From Filifactor villosus (GTDB lineage Bacteria; Bacillota; Clostridia; Peptostreptococcales; Filifactoraceae): 64,000 nucleotides of DNA. Shown here in pieces: positions 59,926 to 64,000 of this stretch. Both the position numbers and the translations under genes were made by a program. The notes beneath the pieces are model-generated. The model did not search any database, was not told the DNA's origin, and worked only from the letters and a program-made list of their open reading frames with translations. Location of the stretch: contig NZ_JBHSHL010000002.1 of NCBI RefSeq assembly GCF_042652965.1, forward strand, positions 48,721-112,720. Direction: 5' to 3'. Positions within the stretch are counted from its first letter, which is position 1. Each line of letters begins with the position of its first letter.

Positions 59926-62900
59926 TTAAATCCCAACAAAGACTTCTACAATCTTTCTTATCTTTTCTAATACGGATTCTTTCTTCTTTTCTCTTGCTCC
60001 CTGTCTGCGTGAAGTCGGTGGGATAATACGATCCAACTCATCTCCTGCATATTCGACATATCCTTTATTGATAGCCTTTTCTATAAATCGTTTTGAGTCT
60101 TCTTTCAACTTTTCTTCTTGAACTAAGGATATTATTTTATTTTCCTTCTCTTTCTTTGCAAAACGATAGAATGACTCAAGAATATCATCGGTGTTTTTTA
60201 GTTCAGATAACCTTGTGCCGTTTATAAAGTTCATAATCAATTCTTCTTTTGCTCTTGTGCCAAGGCTTGACCTGATGACCCTGCGAACTTCTGCTTTTAA
60301 ACCTTCCACATCATCGTTTTCCTTTGACTTTTCGAAGATCAAAGCCAAAATATAATCCAGATTTATCTCGTCTGTTTTCAGTAAGTCAATCTGAAATTCC
60401 ACATCAGAAAAATCAATTTGCTCACCCTCGGACCCTTCATTGCGCTTTGAATTTACAATGCTTTCTCTAATATCAACATAGACGCTCTTCATATCTTGCA
60501 TCTGCCTGTCCGAGATGATTTTTTCAAAGCTTTCAAACTCATCAAAATTTTTCAGGATATTCTCAGCCTTCAGTAGTTCACCAAAAAGCTCTACAAATTC
60601 CTTTTTGTCCGCTTCTGATATAATTTCGGTTGGTTCCGGAAATTTAGTTATCATTTCATTGCAGATATCTTCATACCCTTTGATCACACCTCCCGTTGCT
60701 TCATCTTTAAAACCATGAATATACTCTTCATAGCTCTTTTCCAAAATAATATTTACACTGTTTTCATCACCGAATGTCTTTATTGCATCCTGTGTAGCCT
60801 TTTCCAAGTCCCTAAAGCAAACAATATTACCAAATGTTTTTACCTTGTTCAGGATACGGTTTGTTCTTGAAAACGCCTGAATAAGACCGTGATATCTAAG
60901 ATTTTTATCCACAAACAACGTATTTAACGTAGGTGCATCAAATCCTGTCAAAAACATTCCTACTACTATCAGCAAATCGATTTTCTTCTCTTTTACTTTA
61001 AGAGACAAATCCTTATAATAGTTTTGAAATTCATTTCCGTTTGTAGAAAAATTGGTTTTGAAGTAATCGTTATAGTCAGTAATCACCTTATCCAAAAATT
61101 CTTTTGCTGACATCTCCATCGCTGAAACATCAAAATCCTCTTCGGATATTTCTCCGACCGCTCTTTGTTCTTCATTGGCTGCAAAACTATAAATGGTAGC
61201 TATTTTTAATCTTTTTTCTTCAGGCAAGCTGCTCTGCTGTCTTTCGAACTCTTCATAATATAATTTTGCCGCTTCAACACTTTGCACAGCAAACATAGCA
61301 TTAAAGCCATTAAGTCTTCTATGCTTCAAATCATAAAACTCATTACGATGTGTTTTCGTGTCAAATACCCTAAGAATATGCTTTGTGATTTCAGTGATCC
61401 TTTCCGGATGAAGTAACATTTTACTTTCCAGTTTTGCTAATTTCTTATCATCTTCCTCTTTTTCTGCACTCTTGAATTTAGGCGTAATATTGTTATAATC
61501 AACCTTAAATTTTAAAACCTTTCCATCACGAATAGCATCCGTGATAACATAGCTGTGAAGCTGTGCTCCGAATATCCCTGATGTCGTATCTCCACCAATA
61601 GAATTTTCAGGAAAAATCGGTGTTCCCGTAAAACCGAATTGATAATATTTTTTAAATGACTTTCTGATATTCTTCTGTGCATCTCCAAACTGAGAACGAT
61701 GACATTCATCAAATATAAGCACGCAATGCTTATCATAAATTTCATGGGCAGGATTCTTCTTTACAAACTCATTTAGTTTTTGTATTGTGGTAACTACAAT
61801 CCTGTTATCATCCCTTTCGATACACCTTTTCAGTTCCTTTGTATCCTTACTTCCATTCACACTGTCCGGCTGAAACCTTTGATATTCTTTCATTGTTTGG
61901 TAGTCTAAGTCTTTTCTGTCTACCACAAAAAATACTTTATCAATAAAACCCAGTGTTGTAGCAAGCCTTGCTGCTTTAAATGAAGTTAACGTTTTGCCCG
62001 AACCTGTCGTATGCCAAATAAATCCTCCCGCTTCCGGTCTGCCGGCTTTTTTGGTCTCATAGCTTGACTTTATCTTCCACAAAATTCGTTCGGTTGCTGC
62101 TATTTGATACGGTCGCATGATAAGGAGAGTATTATTTGAATCGAATACGCAATATTTTGTAAGAACCTCAAGGATAACCCGCTTCTCAAAAAACGTCTTA
62201 GTAAAGTCCTCCAAATCACAAATCACCTTGTTTTTAGCATCTGCCCATTCACAAGTGAACTCATAATGATTTTTGTTCTGTGCGGTTGTATTTGCAAAAT
62301 ATCTGGTATAGGTTCCATTGGAGATTACAAATATCTGTACATACTTATATAATGAGTTTTCACTGTTAAAGCTTTCTTTACTGTATCTATGAATTTGATT
62401 AAAAGCTTCGTGCAAATTCACCCCTCTTTTTTTGAGTTCTATGTGAATAAGCGGTAAGCCGTTTACCAAAATGGTTACATCATAACGATTTCTGCTTTTT
62501 CCTTCAGCACATACCTGATTCGTAACTTGCAAAAAATTGTTATGTATATTTTTCTTATCTAAGATCTTAATGTTTTTCAAATGTCCGTCATCAAAAATAA
62601 AATCATGGATATGATTCTCCTGCACCTTTCTGGTTTTCTCGATCATCCCATCATTTGGAGCATCCAAATATTCAATTAAAAATCTGCTCCACTCTTCATC
62701 AGAAAAAGATATATTGTTCAGTTTTTGAATTTGAGTTTTTAAGTTTTCATATAGTTCATCATTTGATTTTACTATAAGCCTCTCATATCCCTGCGAGACC
62801 AGGTTTTCAATCATATGTCTTTCAAGTTCCGCTTCACTTTGATATGAAGTTTCTCTAACTCGAAAGTCTTTTTCAAAATTTGCCAAAATGATTCCACCTG

Positions 62901-62949
62901 TCATCTCTGCGATGGTAGATGTTTTGTAATTTACTTTTCCTTGCGACAT
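59926..62949 (-). CDS. hsdR: type I restriction enzyme R subunit HsdR
   Basis: A 1007-residue DNA translocase and endonuclease. The N-terminal nuclease domain has YDVTILVNGLPLIHIELKKRG (Asp157, Glu171, Lys173 as the PD-(D/E)xK set). The two RecA-like domains follow, with Walker A WHTTGSGKTLTSF (about 313-325), VLIFDECHRSQFGD, GFTGTPIFPEN, VVGMFLTGFDAPTLNTL and LIQAFSRTNRI. The helical C-terminus would bind HsdM/HsdS. The ATG at 62949 has AAGGAG 8 nt upstream. hsdM and hsdS are not in the window and should lie beyond 64000. AT-rich, acquired-type codon use. Confidence 0.95.
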   Translation of the reverse strand: MSQGKVNYKTSTIAEMTGGIILANFEKDFRVRETSYQSEAELERHMIENLVSQGYERLIVKSNDELYENLKTQIQKLNNISFSDEEWSRFLIEYLDAPNDGMIEKTRKVQENHIHDFIFDDGHLKNIKILDKKNIHNNFLQVTNQVCAEGKSRNRYDVTILVNGLPLIHIELKKRGVNLHEAFNQIHRYSKESFNSENSLYKYVQIFVISNGTYTRYFANTTAQNKNHYEFTCEWADAKNKVICDLEDFTKTFFEKRVILEVLTKYCVFDSNNTLLIMRPYQIAATERILWKIKSSYETKKAGRPEAGGFIWHTTGSGKTLTSFKAARLATTLGFIDKVFFVVDRKDLDYQTMKEYQRFQPDSVNGSKDTKELKRCIERDDNRIVVTTIQKLNEFVKKNPAHEIYDKHCVLIFDECHRSQFGDAQKNIRKSFKKYYQFGFTGTPIFPENSIGGDTTSGIFGAQLHSYVITDAIRDGKVLKFKVDYNNITPKFKSAEKEEDDKKLAKLESKMLLHPERITEITKHILRVFDTKTHRNEFYDLKHRRLNGFNAMFAVQSVEAAKLYYEEFERQQSSLPEEKRLKIATIYSFAANEEQRAVGEISEEDFDVSAMEMSAKEFLDKVITDYNDYFKTNFSTNGNEFQNYYKDLSLKVKEKKIDLLIVVGMFLTGFDAPTLNTLFVDKNLRYHGLIQAFSRTNRILNKVKTFGNIVCFRDLEKATQDAIKTFGDENSVNIILEKSYEEYIHGFKDEATGGVIKGYEDICNEMITKFPEPTEIISEADKKEFVELFGELLKAENILKNFDEFESFEKIISDRQMQDMKSVYVDIRESIVNSKRNEGSEGEQIDFSDVEFQIDLLKTDEINLDYILALIFEKSKENDDVEGLKAEVRRVIRSSLGTRAKEELIMNFINGTRLSELKNTDDILESFYRFAKKEKENKIISLVQEEKLKEDSKRFIEKAINKGYVEYAGDELDRIIPPTSRRQGAREKKKESVLEKIRKIVEVFVGI

Positions 62950-62954
62950 CTGAT

Positions 62955-63345
62955 TTACTCCTTCCATTTATATTCTCTCTTAAAATTTTCAAAGAGTAGC
63001 TTTAAGAGATTTTTCTCATTCGGCTTCAATTCCTTCGCTTCCAAGTCTGATATTTTATTATGCGATGACAAGTTAATAAATCTAATATATGCTTTTCTAT
63101 CCTCATCAGACATACCATCCGCTACAAGGATATCGCCCCAATTATTATATCCAAGAAAAGATGCTGTTTTTTCCAACAAGTTTCTAAATAACATGAAATG
63201 ATATCTCTCAACGAGGTTATCATCTATTGCCTTTTGAATGATTTTTTTGACAAACAAATGATATCCAAACGGGGTATCATTCTGTTTATTAAGGAAATAT
63301 ATAGGAAAGACCTCACAATTGGCAAAATAAAAAAAGAATGGGGAT
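62955..63345 (-). pseudogene. C-terminal remnant of an RloC/PrrC-like anticodon nuclease
   Basis: The last part of this frame, YHFMLFRNLLEKTASFLGYNNWGD, then FINLSSHNKISDLEAKELKPNEKNLLKLL, resembles the C-terminus of COG4694 (RloC/PrrC-type AAA anticodon nucleases) as I recall it. Those proteins are encoded inside hsd loci and cut tRNA when restriction is inhibited. The ATPase part is missing: upstream sequence runs into the hairpin end of an IS5-type element. It lies 5 nt before hsdR. The family call rests on motif memory. Confidence 0.5.
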
Positions 63346-63394
63346 AACAGGGTAAAAAATTGATATTTATTCCCCGTTATCTCCATGTTTCTCT

Positions 63395-63432
63395 TTGTTG
63401 TGCCCGATTTTTCGTTTTTCGGGCACAACAAA
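63395..63432. terminator. inverted-repeat hairpin at the IS end
   Basis: TTGTTGTGCCCGA (63395-63407) pairs with TCGGGCACAACAA (63419-63431), 13 bp and perfect. It is next to the transposase stop codon. It may act as the element's terminator or as part of its terminal repeat. Confidence 0.65.
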
Positions 63433-64000
63433 TTAAGCACTTAGGCTCCGCCTCTGTGCGATCAATAGATTCGCCAAGCTACACAGGATATTCAGCTTCG
63501 CCTCCTGTTTCTTAAGTCCTTTATATCTCGTCTTTCGATACCCGAACCTTGCTTTGATGATCCCAAAGACATGTTCTACTTTGGATCGAATCGATGATTT
63601 CTCCCTCTCTCTTCGTTTGATCTGTCCTTTCGATCTCGCACTCTTCTCCCTGCTCTGTGAACGTCTCTTGTTGATTTTGTAGTTGATCTTTTGTCCTTTT
63701 TTGTTTCTCTTTCTTGCTTCCTCCCGTCGCTCTGCTCCCAAATAAGCGCTATCTCCATAGACTTCTTTTTCTTCTCCTGTTAATAACTCCGGCACCATCG
63801 TTACATCGTGTACGTTCGCTGCACTTACTTTCACGCTGTGTACCAAACCGTTTTTAGCGTCTACCCCTATATGGGCTTTGTATCCGAAGTACCAATTGTT
63901 TCCTTTCTTTGTTTGATGTGCCTCCATGTTTCTTTGTTTACTTTGGTTTTTTGTGGAGGAGGGAGAGGAGATGATGGCAGCATCTACTATGGTTCCTTTT
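63433..64000 (-). CDS. IS5-family DDE transposase (partial, 5' end outside window)
   Basis: The frame runs in from the right edge and stops at TAA 63433-63435; 188 residues are visible. GTIVDAAIISSPSSTKN carries the first catalytic Asp; HQTKKGNNWYFGYKAHIGVD follows. YGDSAYLG gives the second Asp, and SKVEHVFGIIKARFGYRK gives the Glu and the conserved Arg/Tyr region. The reading frame is intact in this part, so the element may be active. It belongs to a different subgroup from the fragment at 59669. It sits inside the anticodon-nuclease relic. Confidence 0.9.
   Translation of the reverse strand, partial: KGTIVDAAIISSPSSTKNQSKQRNMEAHQTKKGNNWYFGYKAHIGVDAKNGLVHSVKVSAANVHDVTMVPELLTGEEKEVYGDSAYLGAERREEARKRNKKGQKINYKINKRRSQSREKSARSKGQIKRREREKSSIRSKVEHVFGIIKARFGYRKTRYKGLKKQEAKLNILCSLANLLIAQRRSLSA

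Overview
The window reads as a chromosomal segment of a mid-GC, anaerobic-type member of the Bacillota (Clostridia/Tissierellia side). The reasons are the core block DUF2232 - gdpP - rplI - dnaB, strong AGGAGG ribosome-binding sites with many GTG/TTG starts, a CyuA-type cysteine desulfidase, a ThiW-ThiC-ThiME thiamine operon under a TPP riboswitch, and an EF-G-like paralogue. I would guess a relative of the Peptoniphilaceae, with low confidence. Almost every gene between 3 and 63 kb lies on the minus strand. No tRNA, rRNA or CRISPR array was seen.

Layout: 1-1.2 kb is an AT-rich accessory stretch on the plus strand (end of a membrane protein, alpha/beta hydrolase, TnpW-like mobile-element relic). 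3.0-5.3 kb holds the cysteine desulfidase and a YpfJ-type zinc peptidase. 6.6-18.3 kb is the most striking part: an almost gap-free minus-strand run with overlapping starts and stops. It encodes an APH/choline-kinase-like kinase, a tandem-type GNAT protein, a PP-loop amidotransferase, a short UbiA-like membrane protein, a rifampin-phosphotransferase/PEP-synthase-like dikinase, two GNATs, a BtaA-like aminocarboxypropyltransferase and an AMP ligase, with a second AMP ligase just downstream. This looks like a biosynthetic operon that I cannot match to a described pathway. 18.7-21.7 kb is an ABC exporter. 22-26 kb has a TagO/WecA transferase, dCMP deaminase, an MFS transporter and a rhodanese lipoprotein. 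26.3-29.9 kb has a PadR-controlled flavodoxin-like fusion protein and an XRE/membrane protein pair.

30-49.9 kb is mostly housekeeping: thiD, a HAD phosphatase, glmS, murJ with a Dph6-like ATPase, dnaB-rplI-gdpP-DUF2232, PhzF and an EF-G-like GTPase. 51.6-54.6 kb has a nitroreductase, a broken gene and a lipoprotein. 55.3-59.5 kb is the thiamine operon (thiW-thiC-thiME); its consensus promoter, TPP riboswitch and terminator stand about 0.75 kb upstream, separated from thiW by nested repeats. 59.6-64 kb is a mobile/defence patch: an IS fragment, a type I restriction subunit HsdR, the C-terminal relic of an RloC/PrrC-like anticodon nuclease, and an IS5-type transposase that runs off the window.

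The intergenic spaces are packed with four families of short non-coding repeats of 100-150 bp, named here A, B, C and D. They look like MITEs (miniature inverted-repeat elements), number more than forty copies and fragments, and lie between transcription units, not inside the overlapping operons. Two copies of the same nested element (A inserted inside B with the same junction) show that composites have themselves spread.
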